From: Strix aluco
Lineage: Eukaryota; Chordata; Aves; Strigiformes; Strigidae
DNA length: 64,000 bases
Reading direction: 5' to 3'
Assembly: GCF_031877795.1 (NCBI RefSeq)
Contig: NC_133941.1
Location: 24,032,251 to 24,096,250, forward strand
Part shown: positions 38,136 to 51,109 of the stretch, in pieces
Position numbering within the stretch: position 1 is the stretch's first letter
Layout: each line of letters opens with the position of its first letter
Translations under genes and position numbers: made by a program
The notes under the pieces: model-generated
The model's input: the letters and a program-made list of their open reading frames with translations, nothing else
What the model was told of the DNA's origin: nothing
Database searches by the model: none

Positions 38136-38898
38136 GCAACTGCTTCCAACTGCTGTTCCTCTGGAATACTTCAAATAAGAACCACTGAAAAACAGTTGTG
38201 CATGTAAGGGGAGGCAATAAATCACCATCCTCTCTTTGTGATAGTATTTCCCTGTCATTTCTGCACTTCCCCTTGTCCTACCTGTGGTCAAATACAAATG
38301 AACCACAAAGAAGGAGTGGAGTCAAGACAGTAATGACTTATCAATACTTTGGAGAAGTCATGGTTGTATAAAACTATGGAACTCAAATAATTTCAAGTAC
38401 AAAACCAGTATTTCCTTCCATTTTTGAATCAGACCTGGAAACAACAAATAATTTTGCTCAGTTCAAGATCACATGACTACCAGTCCCTTCAAGCTTTTTT
38501 CCATATTCCATTCTTTCAGACTGTTTCCACATTTACAGTAGCCTTTCTGCTGTTGTTATCTCTCCCCATCTCCCTACCACTGACACAAGTACGGGAGATG
38601 CAGCTCTTCAGAGCAATCTAAGTAATGCCAGCAGGGCATTTGGTTTGGTCAGCTGCAAATGACAGTCCAATATTTTACAGAATAAAGTTTCACACAATTC
38701 AGATAAGGTTACTGTCACAAAAAGCCCTGACCTGCTTTTTAAGTTACTGCTGGGGTTCAGCAGCTCCACCACTGGTCTGACAGGGCTCCATGCTTCCCAC
38801 TTGAGAGCTGGCTCTCATGTGCACAGACCACTGTGTAAGCAAAGGAGATTCCACAGAGACCTACCTGCACTACAGCTATGTGGAGTATCCAGAACTTA

Positions 38899-38926
38899 CA
38901 TATATATATATATATTTGTATATGTA
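38899..38926. repeat. TA microsatellite
   Basis: About 18 bases of pure TA followed by degenerate TTTGTATATG, in the large PHF2 intron. Confidence 0.8.
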
Positions 38927-40015
38927 TAAATACATACATATGCCTACCCCTTATCTGCCTTACAAGTAGAGAAAGATGGAAATTGTTCCTGAGAGTCAGA
39001 CATGACCACATTGGCATTATGTTGCGACACAGTATGTTTGCATATCATGTTTCTTCCATTTTTTAAAAAAAAGCACGTTATGGCCATTTAAAAAGCCTAG
39101 CATAATTATGAAATGAAACATAGTAATTTCATTTATCGGGAGCTTTTTTCAATCAAGCTGCAACACACACTGCCAAAGCCTAATTGTTTATACAAGAGCC
39201 AAAATTGATATGACACATTCCCACTGAACTGCCACAAACAGTGTAGTAATTTATGCAGAGTTTAGTTACGTGACTGCGTTTGTGACTTTGATTTCAGAAA
39301 CCACAAAGTCTTCAAATACACTAGGTACACAGCCCAGGCTGAAGGGAATAAAAATGAAAGGCCTGAGTCCTACTCCATTACTGAGTGGCAGTTTGAACTC
39401 ATTGCAGACAGCAAAAGACACCTCCCAAGCAAGGAAGAGAATCTTTGAGGGCCGTTTCTTGAACCTGTTTTTTCTGCTTACCCTCTGCATTTCCGCACAT
39501 CCTAAGCAGGCAGCAAACCATGTCATACATGGAATGGTTAGTAGTGTAAAAATGGCCAAGGCAGATTTCTTTTATTTCTTACAATGCTTGATAATTTTTC
39601 TAATTTTGTACCAAACTTCAATATACCAAATATACCAAACTACCATACTACACTGGCAACTTTATTCCCAGAGTTAGATACACCTAACTACCTGCTGACA
39701 TGTCTAATTACCCGCCAAAATGTAAGCGCAAATTTGACATAAACATTAGTTCCATGATGCACCACAACACAGGATGGAAAAGCAATTCACAGGAATGGTC
39801 AAATAGACAACAAGTGCCAACGCGATTACTTCTTTTGAAGAGCAGGTACAGAGTTGGGGCCAAATCTCAAGAGATCAGGAAAATCTATAACCACTGACCC
39901 ACCTGAGCTCAGACAACAAAAAATATTCTATTTCCTGGGAGCTGCAGACACATCGGTACCTTTCCCCATACTCTCTGCAATCACAGGAGGTGGTCGGCTG
40001 TTTTGATCAACCACT

Positions 40016-40232
40016 CACAGAATCACAGAATCATCTCGGTTGGAAAAGCCCTTGAAGCTCCTCCAGTCCAACCATAAACCTCACTCCGACCATTCCCAAC
40101 TCCACCAGATCCCTCAGCGCTGGGTCAACCCGACTCTTCAACCCTTCCAGGGATGGGGACTCCCCCCCTGCCCTGGGCAGCCCATTCCAACGCCCAACAA
40201 CCCCTTCTGCAAAGAAATCCTTCCTAAGAGCC
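40016..40232 (-). mobile_element. CR1 LINE 3' fragment, minus orientation
   Basis: Read on the minus strand it ends with the typical avian CR1 3' terminus, GATTCTGTGATTCTGTGAG, preceded by GGTTGGACTGGAGGAGCTTC. Further upstream are the equivalents of GGGAGTCCCCATCCCTGG and GGATTTCTTTGCAGAAGG. It is a 5'-truncated copy, as usual for CR1. Its minus frame encodes the familiar CR1 end (FRLALRKDFFAEGVVGRWNG and similar), so the open frame 40031-40339 is LINE-derived. The right limit is uncertain and may reach about 40340. Confidence 0.93.
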
Positions 40233-40756
40233 AGTCTAAAACTAGCACTCCTTGCTAGGGGGAAGGCAGCAATGGAGGAAAACCATTGGATGACTAAACT
40301 GAGATTAGATCTCTTCCCTAGACATAGCGGCCTTGTCAAGATAAGCCTTCTAAGGATATGTAGTGACTATGTTACTATTTTAAAATCATTGGCTTTTTCA
40401 CCCCAATTAGGAATGAAAAGAGAACTCTTACAGGAGACTCACATGCACACCTCTGTTCCATACAGAGTCACTGTGCTGCAACAAGTAATACTCTAAATGT
40501 TGATGCACAAAGACAAGACTGTCTTTCACAGAGCTGCCTGGTACTTCACAACTGATGGACTCTGCATGAAGCCAGTATATATATGCTTTAATCTCTTGCA
40601 AACATCTAAGCTGTGAAAGAGACAGTTGCCTAATAAATTGAGAACCAGATGTTTCTGGTTCCACAACACTCCCTCCTTCAGATTTCTCTGTAGCTCTGTC
40701 ACCTCACTGCAACCTTAAAAAATTCCATCTTCTCTCTCAACAACAAAAAAGCTATC

Positions 40757-40772
40757 TTTTTTTTTTTTTTTT
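40757..40772. repeat. T run
   Basis: About sixteen T in the large PHF2 intron, with no element body recognised next to it. Confidence 0.75.
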
Positions 40773-42711
40773 AAACTCACTGGTAAAATTTGCTATTATG
40801 GTTTCCCTTGGTAACTTATTCCGTATGTTCCTTTTTGACCATGGGGCGTATCTTTTGGAATTCTCAGTTATGGCTTTTAACTTCCAACCTTTCCCAGGTT
40901 TAGATAATATCTCCCTCTCTGAGAGGACCTTCTAATTCCACTTTAACAGGTCCTTTCAAATTTGCAAGTTGCACTTTTCCTGGGTCACACACACCCAACA
41001 CCCAGCAAGGGCACAGCACAGGTGAGAAGGACAGCACCACTCTCTGTCCAGTCTGATCTCAACTCTCAGACCACCCCTACAGCTATTCTACTTCTTCCAC
41101 AGGTTCTGTGGCTTTTTACAGCCAAGGCAGACCTACAGAAAGATGCTGTTGGGGGTACCCCAGCAACCACTGAATATGGTAACTGGCTTTACTACTCAAA
41201 GCAGATTGGTTTTGCTGCTTTGCACATATAAAGTGGTGCAACGCATCTCTTGCTTCCATGCAACACCTGCTACATGAATCACCAGTCAGGTAAATGCTGC
41301 TTCAAACGCCAGCCTGGAGAACCAACATGTCCTGCCTGCCCGGTGAAGGTGGTTTTCAAATGAAGGCAGAGCAGAGGTGGAACTGGCTTATTAAAATGCC
41401 AAACAAGAACAGCCTTACCGTACGTTTCACATCATTTCCCACATCACCATCTAGCCTGTCATTCTCACCTTTCAGAGGATAATTCCTTTGTTTGCGTAAC
41501 AGGCACATTTAGAGGCTAGAAACTTGTGCCAGCAATTTACCAACAGCCCACAGCTTCCAAAAGTGCCAAGGCTGTGGTCTCTGTGGAGCAGTGGAAAGTG
41601 TTTAGGTGAATATCTCTGGTTTTCTACAGACAGGGGACAAATCATTCAGTTAAGACTGCAGCAGCAAAGATCTACTTAACCAGCAGACTACTAGGGAGCA
41701 CAGGGCATAAGATGGAATGTGTCCGCAGTGCCATTCTGTGCATGGAAGCCATAAACTCAGCTGACATTCCCAAAACCCCCTCCCAGGGACTTGTTCCTAA
41801 GGTTTGAGTTAAGCAAGACATTTCCACATGTAGAGAATCCCATTAACTTCTTTCAAAATGACACACATGCTTCTATTACCTAATTCTCTATCAGTAGTTT
41901 AAGACTTGGCCTGTAAAGAGTGGAGGTAGTGAACCCATACATTTGTTTTGAGATGGGTCCAAACAAAACCCTTGTTCCAAACAGTCCTGAACTGCAGGGT
42001 TTGAGTCTAGGAACTATATTTTCCAATTTTGCATTACTTTTCACTGCTCACTGGATTACTAAAAGATTGAGTGCTGTACCTTATTAACCTTATTCCAAAA
42101 CATCCAGTGTCGACTTCAATGTCCACCTGTGGTGGTCCCATATGAAGCACACCAGGCAAGCACTTCCATTTTAGGGATAGAAGTACCCATGAAACAGTTT
42201 GTTTTTTTCCAAGCGAAGTGTTTTGGTGAGGAGAAGAATGATGACCAGGGGTGTGAGGGAGGGTAGACCATTTCCTATTTTCTCCTTTCAAACATTTGAC
42301 ATTCGGGCAACTGCGCGACACCTTACAATACCTTATGGAAGGAATGCTGGTCATTTAGATTACTTTATTACATTATTACTACATTAAAAAACATTATTCA
42401 TGCCCTCAAGCTGCATTCACTGAGCTCTCTCTTCCTTTTGAATGATTCATCTATTATAGTATTATTGCTAAAATGGATGTTCAGCATTTACAGATGTGAA
42501 ATGCGTCTATTTGTTTAAATTATACCACCAAAATCTTTCCCACATGCTTTCCCACCTCTCCCTCCAGATCACAGGATCAAGGAAGAATTTGCTTACTGGA
42601 GAAAAAGTAGTTACTGAGCTGCAAAATTTATTCTCTCACTCAGACGCACACAACCACAAAACAGCAATTTTTGCTTACAGGCAAGAGGAAAAAACATCCC
42701 TTGGTGCATAC

Positions 42712-42869
42712 CTGTTGGTGTTATACTCTAAACCCCCAACTTCCTTGCTTGCCTGCAAAAGATCAAGAATTCCTGCTGAACTTCCACTCTCTTTCTTTAC
42801 TTTGGAATTGCGTCCTGGCTTTGCCTCTGTGTCAATGTGAAGCAAATCTTCATCTGACGAGTCATCGCT
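42712..42869 (-). CDS. PHF2: PHF2 coding exon with SDDSSDE acidic motif (residues ~732-784)
   Basis: It encodes [40 protein letters not shown] and [19 protein letters not shown] looks like a casein kinase 2 type acidic serine cluster (inference). One Ala of the human GSSAAGIL is absent. The acceptor is TTGCAG and the donor GTATGC. It ends with AG, which with T of the next exon makes a Ser codon. Confidence 0.95.
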
Positions 42870-44030
42870 CTGCAAATACAAGTAAAAGGCTCAAAAAAGT
42901 GGAAACTCACTGAGTTAGTCAACAAGAACAGCACAAAAAATTCTGTAGCCTGCTGCTCCTCCAAAGATACAGGGCTAGCACTCATAATTTGCTTTCATTA
43001 AAGAAAAAAAATAGCAACAAACATAACCAGGTACACAGCAAAAAAACAGTTTCCTTGCAGCCTGTAGGCATGGTGGGTTTTTCTTTCCTCTCCAAACCCT
43101 GGAGAACCGGCTTTGAGATCTGATCCTGCAGATGGCATCAAACCACCCTAACAGTGGTGCTTCCAGGTGCTGTGTTGTCTCCTCAGCCCTTGCTCCTGTT
43201 CTTGAGGCCATGACCACGTAGCAAAAGACGTGAATGTGTGGCCACACCTCTGTCAGCCCAGATGTGCATCAGGGCACAGGTCTGTATCTTGCAAGACTAA
43301 TAACACAGCCAATTCAGACACAGGGACAGACCCACTTCTGCCACCCCTATGGCAAGAGAACAGGAAGATCTGACAGAGGACTGGGATAGACACCTATAAA
43401 CAGCGGCATCTGAGGCCACCGAAGGAAGCTACCTGCATCTAACTATCTTTCTGGGGCTGGTATCTCTATGCACTGTAGTCTAGAGTATAACAGAACAACT
43501 TTTTTCCCCATTCCTGCCCTTCTTTCAGGCCTCTAAAGTCCCAGCCCTTATTGCTTAGACTGCCAGTCAGTGTTCTCTCCAGGAACTGGCCTCCCGCCGT
43601 AAGCTTCTGCACAGGGAGATACCAGCATGCTTTTTCCTTTTCTCTGCACCGGTCTCCAGATGTCAACTACTTGCCTTACTCAGGCAAGGAGGTCTGCACT
43701 TGCTCTTGAATATCCCTGAGCCAAACCACGATGAAAAGGATTCCTTAGTTTTTAGGGCCAAACACCTACAGTCATCTACAGTCCTGTGTTAACAAGCTTC
43801 CCATCAGGCCTGATCATGTACAAGCAGTTCAAGCCACTGTACCCAATTTTGCTAGTCCTGGCTATGTCTGAATGCTACCTATTCTGGGCAGGCTGTGACT
43901 GCAGAACGAAGGAGAGGATGTGACAACAGCCTGTCCGAAGGCTTCGCTACTGCCGTCACGGTACTGCCCCACGTACTGTTAGAGACATACAAGGGGTGCT
44001 TGCTTGGGATAGGTACAATAGTAACCATAC

Positions 44031-44104
44031 CTTGTATGATACCGACTCCACCTTTGGCTTCTTAACAGGAGTGTGCTGCAGAGTGTCTTTTTTATCTGAT
44101 AAAA
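44031..44104 (-). CDS. PHF2: PHF2 short coding exon (residues ~707-731)
   Basis: This 74-nt exon encodes FLSDKKDTLQHTPVKKPKVE and SVSYK, corresponding to human LLDKKAVLPTPVTKPKLDSAAYK. The acceptor is ATTCAG after a T-rich tract and the donor GTATGG. It ends in phase 0 directly before the SDDSSDE motif of the next exon. Confidence 0.93.
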
Positions 44105-44302
44105 CTGAATTTAAAAAAAAGAAAAACAAAGTCATGGTTCTTGCCCCTTCAAAAAATAGCATTCCTAATTCACTTATATTTGACTGACAGTGAAGACATG
44201 GCTTTCTTTATAATAAATCACATAGATTTTAAAGACTAGTTTTGGACAATCAACACCTAAGCTTTGTCATGCAGATACAGACAAAATAGGAAACATTCTT
44301 AC

Positions 44303-44481
44303 AAGGTAGTTCTCTTTTTGTAGTGTTTTTCTTTCTTCTGATTGGAAACTCATCAATTTTTAGTTCACCATCATCTGACACGTATTCATATTCATCTCGT
44401 ACAGGTTTTGCTTTGTCTTCTTTAAAATTCTGCAGTGACCCAAACACACTAGTATTCAGCTGAGTTTTCACTCCCTTTGAA
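44303..44481 (-). CDS. PHF2: PHF2 coding exon, conserved acidic/basic motif (residues ~647-707)
   Basis: It encodes [40 protein letters not shown] and [19 protein letters not shown]. The block from FKEDK to IRRKKN is nearly invariant against human PHF2, which marks it as the best-constrained part of the C-terminal half. The acceptor is TTTTCAG and the donor GTAAGA. It ends with one base of a Phe codon. Confidence 0.95.
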
Positions 44482-45132
44482 CTGAAAAAAAAATTACAAA
44501 TCAGTAACAACACTCTGACTGGAAAACACTTTGTGAATTGACAGAGAGGAAGACAACGAGTATCCTTACGCAGAAATCTCAAGTCAACTTGAATACTTCC
44601 AGAGGTGCCACAGCAATACAAATAATTTTGCAAGCACTTTTCTGAACCTAATTTATATCTCAAAATATGATGCTGACTAGAGTAGCCTTGGCTGGTTTCA
44701 AATAAGGACTATATTATTTAAAGCTGTCTCAATGCATATCATGATATGCATAATGCAGCATGGAATTTGGGTTGGCAGAGTTCATTTAATGGTTTCTTAA
44801 AAATGTACCCTGAATAGGATCTGCCCCAAAACCACTTAATATAACTTAACTAGTAAGAACCTGAAGTGCCAAAACATGAGACATTGCCTGAATACTGAAG
44901 ACACTATTCTCAAGCAAACTACCAGCCTCAAAGATAGGCCTTTGCTGTTATGGCAAATGAAACTGGATTCTAGGTAAAATAAATTCTACAGTGAAGAACT
45001 TTTTCCATCAGTGTATTTTCTACATTGATGAGAAAGGCAGATTTTCACCTTTGTGTATAAAAAAAACCTATAAATAATGACTTTTTAATCTGCTTTTTTA
45101 GTTGATGTGTATTGTCATATTTTTTTACTTAC

Positions 45133-45251
45133 CCAAGCAACTTCTTATTAGAGAAAGAGAATGTAAATTTGTTGTCCTTATTTCCTGATAAAGGCGTCTT
45201 TTCTGATTTGTGTTCCTCTTCCATTTTTAGAAGTGAATCAGGTTTACTGTT
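45133..45251 (-). CDS. PHF2: PHF2 coding exon (residues ~608-647)
   Basis: It encodes [20 protein letters not shown], then [20 protein letters not shown]. The NKDNKF and [10 protein letters not shown] pieces match human PHF2. The acceptor is TTTCAG; the donor was set at GTAAGT after GG, which leaves the two bases needed for the split Gly codon. The function of the segment is unknown. Confidence 0.93.
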
Positions 45252-45710
45252 CTGAAAGGCAAAAGACCCAAAACAAAACAATAAAATCAGTTAAATGACT
45301 TCTTGATATTTCAGAATCCTAGGCAACCTCAGAGAATACATTGATCTATATGCAGAGAAAAAGACATTCCCCCAGATGTAGTAAGTAATAGAGAATCACA
45401 CTCTTCCATAGACTAACATGGGGTTTATTTCAGGGACTTGTCCCCATTCAAGAAGCACTTCAGCACCAGTTTAAACAGTGCCCACCACAAACATGATGCC
45501 AAATTTAAATATTACTCTCTTAAAATGGTACAGACTGAGGTAAAATACTAAACACACATTTTGTGAATCAGAGCACAGGCTAAGGACACTGCTCAGCAGC
45601 ACCATGCCTGCGTGGCTAAGGAGGGAATCTAGCACAGTGCCTGTAACCTCACAAATACAACTGCATTTTATTCCTAGGCTCCATTTGCTTCTTTCACACC
45701 TTCAGAAGAG

Positions 45711-45797
45711 CTTGAATTATGAATTCAATAATATCAAGAACTTGAATTATGAATTTAATAATATCAAGAACTTGAATTATGAATTTAATAATATCAA
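45711..45797 (+). repeat. 30-bp minisatellite, three copies
   Basis: The unit starts CTTGAATTATGAATT and ends AATATCAAGAA. Copies begin at 45711, 45741 and 45771; the third is truncated by three bases. The first copy has C where the others have T at one position. Confidence 0.95.
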
Positions 45798-46519
45798 AGT
45801 CATTCAGTGCAATGGAAACCTTTAATTATTTTTTAAGCATCTCCTTAATACTTTCCTAAATTGTACTGGTACATATTGATCTAATCACATAACAGTGACT
45901 TTTTTTAACACAAAAAATTTAGATGTCTCTAATGTTAATGATTCATGATTCTTAGTAGTTTCCCCATGTGAAAAAGCATATACTTTTATTTTGGGGAATC
46001 TGTTTGCACCTTTGTCATTACAAGTTCACAAAGCAAGCAAGATTCAGACAGATATTTCTGTGAGAAAGCCTAGTGTCACCTTGTTTTAAATGGTACCTGG
46101 AGAAAAAAATGTATTATTCTATGAATGAATTTTACTCACCCTACATTAGCCCTCCAGGAAGGCAGGCCTGGATTTTAATTCATGTGGCATAATTCATATT
46201 TCACTAACTCTACTTTTACGCCATCACTTCTCTGGAACTACTCCAGACTTAAAGTAGTGTGACTATGTTAAAGATCAGCACTGAAAAATCTCACTGAAAA
46301 ATCAGGATGAAGACGGACAATTCAACATATGCTTTTGAAGAATCCACCCTTCCTCCTTTATCAGTGATTACTTGATTATTTTCTGCTCAAAATTTCTTCT
46401 TTGGGAACTGAAAATTGGTGCCTTATACTCTCTGCTTAGGTAGACCTACGAACATTTCTCCACCCTTGACTTATCACTATGTGGCAGAATCGGCAGCAGA
46501 ATTTAACAGGAGACATTAC

Positions 46520-46639
46520 CTTATATTTCCATTTGGCTTCTGTTTTGCTTTTATTTTGCTCTCGAACTTCAAATTTCTCCACCTCATTCTGCTTACTAGC
46601 AGTTTCCTTATTGGGAACACTTAAAACATTCTTTGCAGC
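46520..46639 (-). CDS. PHF2: PHF2 coding exon, linker (residues ~568-607)
   Basis: This exon of 40 codons encodes [20 protein letters not shown] and [20 protein letters not shown]. It corresponds to the human segment ATKSVLSVPNK to SEAKWKYK, with moderate divergence in the middle, typical of a disordered linker. The acceptor is CCCCAG and the donor GTAATG, with phase 0 at both ends. Confidence 0.93.
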
Positions 46640-47581
46640 CTGGGGAAAAAGTCAGCATGTACTCTTTATGAGGATGGAGTGCTGGCATGTTACAAAACCA
46701 CATTTTTTAATCTGGAATATAACATGATATATTTTTGAAAACTCCTCTTCTGATTCATTCTTTTTGAACCCAAATATGAGATTCAATTAAATATTGCTGC
46801 TTCAGAGAATGCAGAAGACTAGCTGCATTTCTCCTTGATATAGCAACATACAAGAGCATGTAAGAACATGCAAATCTCCCTGCCTATTGCTCTATGGACA
46901 GGCTTTGCAAACTGCATACAAACTACTAGGGAATTCAAAAGCATTTTAGAAAAGACTTATGGATACTTCTTAACAAAGCGTACAATACATTACTCTGTCA
47001 GTGCCTCAGTGAAATCCTGGCCCCTACTGAAGACAGCAGCAAAATTCAGGTCGAATTAAAGGTCATCAAAATGAAACTTGTCCTACATGGGCAAAAATGG
47101 AAGCAAACTATTGTTTTATCTTCAATAACTCATTCTAGAGCAAAACCTCATGCAAATAAGATGCTTTAGAAATGAGTTCCTTCATCTTTTGATAACTGAT
47201 AATGGAAATGCACATGAGTGCTAGTAACACTTGAAATAAGAATAAAATAGTTCAAGAGGAAAAAAAAGGCATTAAAAAATGTCTTTATTTTCATCTCACC
47301 TCAGTTTGGGCAGGCAGTTGGCAGTAGGTTGCCAGACTTGGCTTGAATCAATAGGTTTCATGGAGGGTCCATATCAAATGAATAACCAAGCAAACAGTCA
47401 AATCAAACTGAACAGTCAGGTAAAAAAAGGGCAAGAAGCTAGCAGATACAAAGCCTTCATGTACTTCAGTGGAGACAGGGTTTCACACTGTGTTGCTTAA
47501 ATTGTTTTTTTCATGAGACCTAAGGAGTGATTTTATCCCCATTATGGCGAGAGAACAGGGAGAAGTTAAGATATGACCCAC

Positions 47582-47953
47582 CTTCCCCTTCTTTGGCGTC
47601 TCGATCTTTGTCAAAGCCTCCTTTGTGTGTGCCTCCAGCAAGTCGAGATTTGGGATGGCTGGCGGTGGACTCTCTTTTGCCTTCTTTCCCTTCTTTTTTC
47701 CTTCTCCCTTGACTTTCAGTGTTTTGGGAGGCTTAGGGGGTTTGGGTGGCTTGGGAGGTTTGGGGGGTTTGGATGGCTTGAGTTGTTTGGGGGTTTTCAC
47801 AGTTTTGGGAGTCTTTTTTTTAGGGAGCTTTTCTACAGGTGGGGGTGGAGGTGTCACTTGGACAGGTGATGGTGCCTCCTCCTTCTCCACGGGACAGATC
47901 TCCTCAGCATTTGTGTTGGCACTCGTGTCTGCTTTGCTGGCCTTCGAAGCATT
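47582..47953 (-). CDS. PHF2: PHF2 large coding exon, Lys/Pro-rich repeat region (residues ~444-567)
   Basis: This 372-nt exon opens with NASKASKADTSANTNAEEI and contains KKKTPKTVKTPK, then a run of KPP triplets (about 47724-47778), then KVKGEGKKKGKKAKES, and ends with the conserved IPNLDLLEAHTKEALTKIE. The Lys/Pro tract is a coding minisatellite built on a 9-nt unit and probably forms a disordered basic linker. Acceptor CTACAG, donor GTGGGT, phase 0 at both ends. Open frames on the plus strand over this exon are its antisense shadow. Confidence 0.95.
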
Positions 47954-49148
47954 CTGTAGTTTAGCACGAAATGGGAAGGCATTCAGACCCACCTGTCTCA
48001 TGTTAGATATTCACCTGCACCCTCCCTTCCCTGGGGAAACAAACCCCAAAGTTCCCCCCTTCAATAAAGGGGTAACTGCATTCACAGGTCAGGCTGGACA
48101 GGGAATGAAGACCACATCACATGCCACAGTAATGCTCTGCTCACCACTAATTCCCACCTCCACATTGCTCAAGCACAAGTTTGGCCTGGAGAAACTCCAG
48201 TGGCTTCATAAGGAATGTAACCCTCACCAGGTTATATCATCAGGTAGGACTGTTAAATGGACAGCCCATAAAAACAAATCTATAAAATGAATGGTCTTTT
48301 GTTTAAAATGCTTATCAGCTTGAGCACAAACCATTTCCATTTAATTCAGATGTGATAAATGCAGCAGAATCATGTTTCCTGCCCTCAGGAAAACCAATCA
48401 GCAAAATAGCTGCCCAATTAAAAGTAACACTGTCTGACTAATTGAAAAGAAATTATTTTCTGCTTAACTTGCCATTCTGACAATCAAAAAACTTATATAC
48501 TACACCAAAGAGGGTAAAAGGAAAAGACAGATTTCCGTTTTGAGGTCTTTGGAGGAATGTAACACAACATCATCTTAAAACAACCGAACTAGCTATTGTC
48601 ACCTTGCACTGTCACACATCTCCACTAAGTGGAATATGATACCAGACTTAACGGATAACACCTCCATGCAACCTCCTTTTTTGGGTTTTTTTGAGTTGAT
48701 TTCTGTTTGGGGGGAGTGTGTGCGTTATAATTATTATCGCATTTGCTATAGTAACTCTGCCTAGAAGCCAGCCAAGAGCAAGGCTTCCTATTGGGACAGT
48801 GTACTGAATAATAGTCCCACGATCAGACAGTGTCATAGACAAGACTGATGAACGTAAGGAAAAGGAGATACTGTGTAGGGAGCATGATCATGGGGATCCC
48901 AACAGCGTTCTTTGAGTTCTATCATATTTTGGGGTATGGAGTAGCTAAAGTGAAAGAGAGAAAAATGATGGAGAGGGGAGTGTGGCCAGTCCAGCTAGGA
49001 GAAGGTGGAGGAGAAAGGATGTAGGACAGGCAGGCACAGCATAAAGCTGAGGAGAAAGCAAACAGGAGCCTAGAACATGTGGTGAGTCAGCCACAGACAA
49101 GAGTCCTGAGCAGTCCCCCTACTGCAAAACCCCACATGAATTCTTTTA

Positions 49149-49295
<147 letters not shown>

Positions 49296-50489
49296 CTAAA
49301 ACACAACAAAGCCAGACTGCTGTTTATGTGCATGTTTTTTACAAAAATATAAAGAACCTCATTATGTGACAGATCCATAGTTTTCCTACGTACCGAAATC
49401 AATACATCAGTAGTCCAAATAAGGAAAAAATATACTTTTTCCCCCTTTTTGATGTTATTGTAAATAGTTGTCCTGAGAGAACGACAAAGTCAATAGTCGT
49501 TTTCAGATATTATTGCATTTTCACAACTGTAACATCACTTTGCTCACGCCCTTATACGAGATTCTGTGAGAAATTTCTACATCTACAAGGAGAGATTGTC
49601 TCAGGCTGGTGTCTTCAGTGAGTATAACAGGCACGTACCTTGTCAGCATAGCGGTTTGGGAGCTCCCTGACAGGACGGACAACATTTGCATTCACGTGTC
49701 ATGCTATAATATTCAAAGTTCAACTTTACCTAAATGCCAACACACTCTGGCTTCCTTTGACTCACTACTTCTCATCTGCATGGCAAGTGGAAAAATAAAC
49801 AGGGTGACATGGAGAAGAGAGCTTCTACACCAGTCAGCCCTTCTACAGGAAACCAGGGAGCAATTCTGAATTTAGGCTCAAGCACTGTCTTTTTGCAGTA
49901 GGCGCAGCCAAGTCCCTGACTAAATCTGGGACAACCACCCAACTGTGTATGCAACATTGTGTACGCAGTTCCTCACCCCTTCTTAAAATGTTGGAAGTTT
50001 CCCTGTTCATGTTTTATGATTGAATGGCCTGTCTCCTGCAGCTAATTCCCCAAAACTTTAGGAGCAACACAAGCAAGAATGACACTTCTGAAATGACTGC
50101 AGCAGGAAATTCAAGCTGCAAATCCCTTTAAGCCTTCTCTCCAACCAATACGTGTTTCCTGGCTCAATTAACATGTTGTTTTGCAGGAACTGGGCACCTT
50201 GTACACACAAAAATGCAGGCGTTATTCTAGGCCTCGCTCACATACACAACCTCTGCTTAATTGATTTGGCACATGAAAATGCTCAGAGTCAGGGAAAACA
50301 TTCATTCAGTATCCTTTTGGTCTTGCGCAGAATTTACTTTTTTTAAACTCTGGTGGTACCTTTTTTTCTGCTGACTCCTCACGTGGCACTACGAAATCCC
50401 AGCTATTGACCTCCTTCTGCATTCTCCCAGTCCCTTCTCTTTGGGATTTTAGAATTAGATGGTTTGCTATGGAGATATTATTTGTTCTA

Positions 50490-50684
<195 letters not shown>

Positions 50685-51094
50685 CTAAAGTTGTTTTAAA
50701 TAAAGTTTTTAATTTGAAAAAGTTTAACTGTGAAAGTTAAGTCTTTGAAAGTTGGTCACCACAAATGATTCCCTATTATAACTTGATGGTAATAAGAAGT
50801 ATATTTACTGTGTCATAAATCCAACTCAACCTTCCTACACTGTGCTCCTGTAAGTTATGTCTACACTGGCAGTCCTTCCAGTTCCTTTCTTGGTCCCATA
50901 CTCAAGCTAGTTTCCATGTTCATACATGTGGGCTGTGGGAATAAAAAGGTACCATCAGCGGTTCTTCTATTCTGACTGGAAAAGCAAGTACCAATACATG
51001 GGAACAAAGGTTATATTGGGCAAAGCGTTTCACTTCTCATGAGTACAAGCTTGCCTAAACTTTTCCCCTCATTACAGTTTTTGTTGAGAGTTGG

Positions 51095-51109
51095 TCACAA
51101 GGGGGCCCC
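51095..51109 (+). promoter_or_regulatory. CTCF-like motif in a PHF2 intron
   Basis: The sequence TCACAAGGGGGCCCC fits the CTCF core CCACNAGRGGGC with one mismatch at the first base. No matrix score was computed. Confidence 0.3.

Larger units (their letters stand above)
34389..42711 (-). other. PHF2: PHF2 largest visible intron (8.3 kb)
   Basis: It separates the SDDSSDE exon from the SQPPASPS exon. It holds both CR1 fragments, a TA microsatellite near 38899-38926 and a T run at 40757-40772. Open frames such as 36532-37029 (plus) have no recognisable domain. The remainder shows nothing I can name. Confidence 0.8.
42870..46519 (-). other. PHF2: PHF2 introns between exons at 42.7-46.6 kb
   Basis: Introns 42870-44030, 44105-44302, 44482-45132 and 45252-46519. 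The last one carries the 30-bp tandem repeat at 45711-45797. Nothing else stands out. Confidence 0.8.

Noticed and set aside
40031-40339. 102-codon minus-strand frame that looks like a protein end
   Set aside because: It is the end of a truncated CR1 LINE, not a host gene.
47625-48290. 221-codon plus-strand frame rich in Gly and Leu
   Set aside because: It is the antisense of the Lys/Pro-rich PHF2 exon; the sense frame is conserved and spliced in phase.
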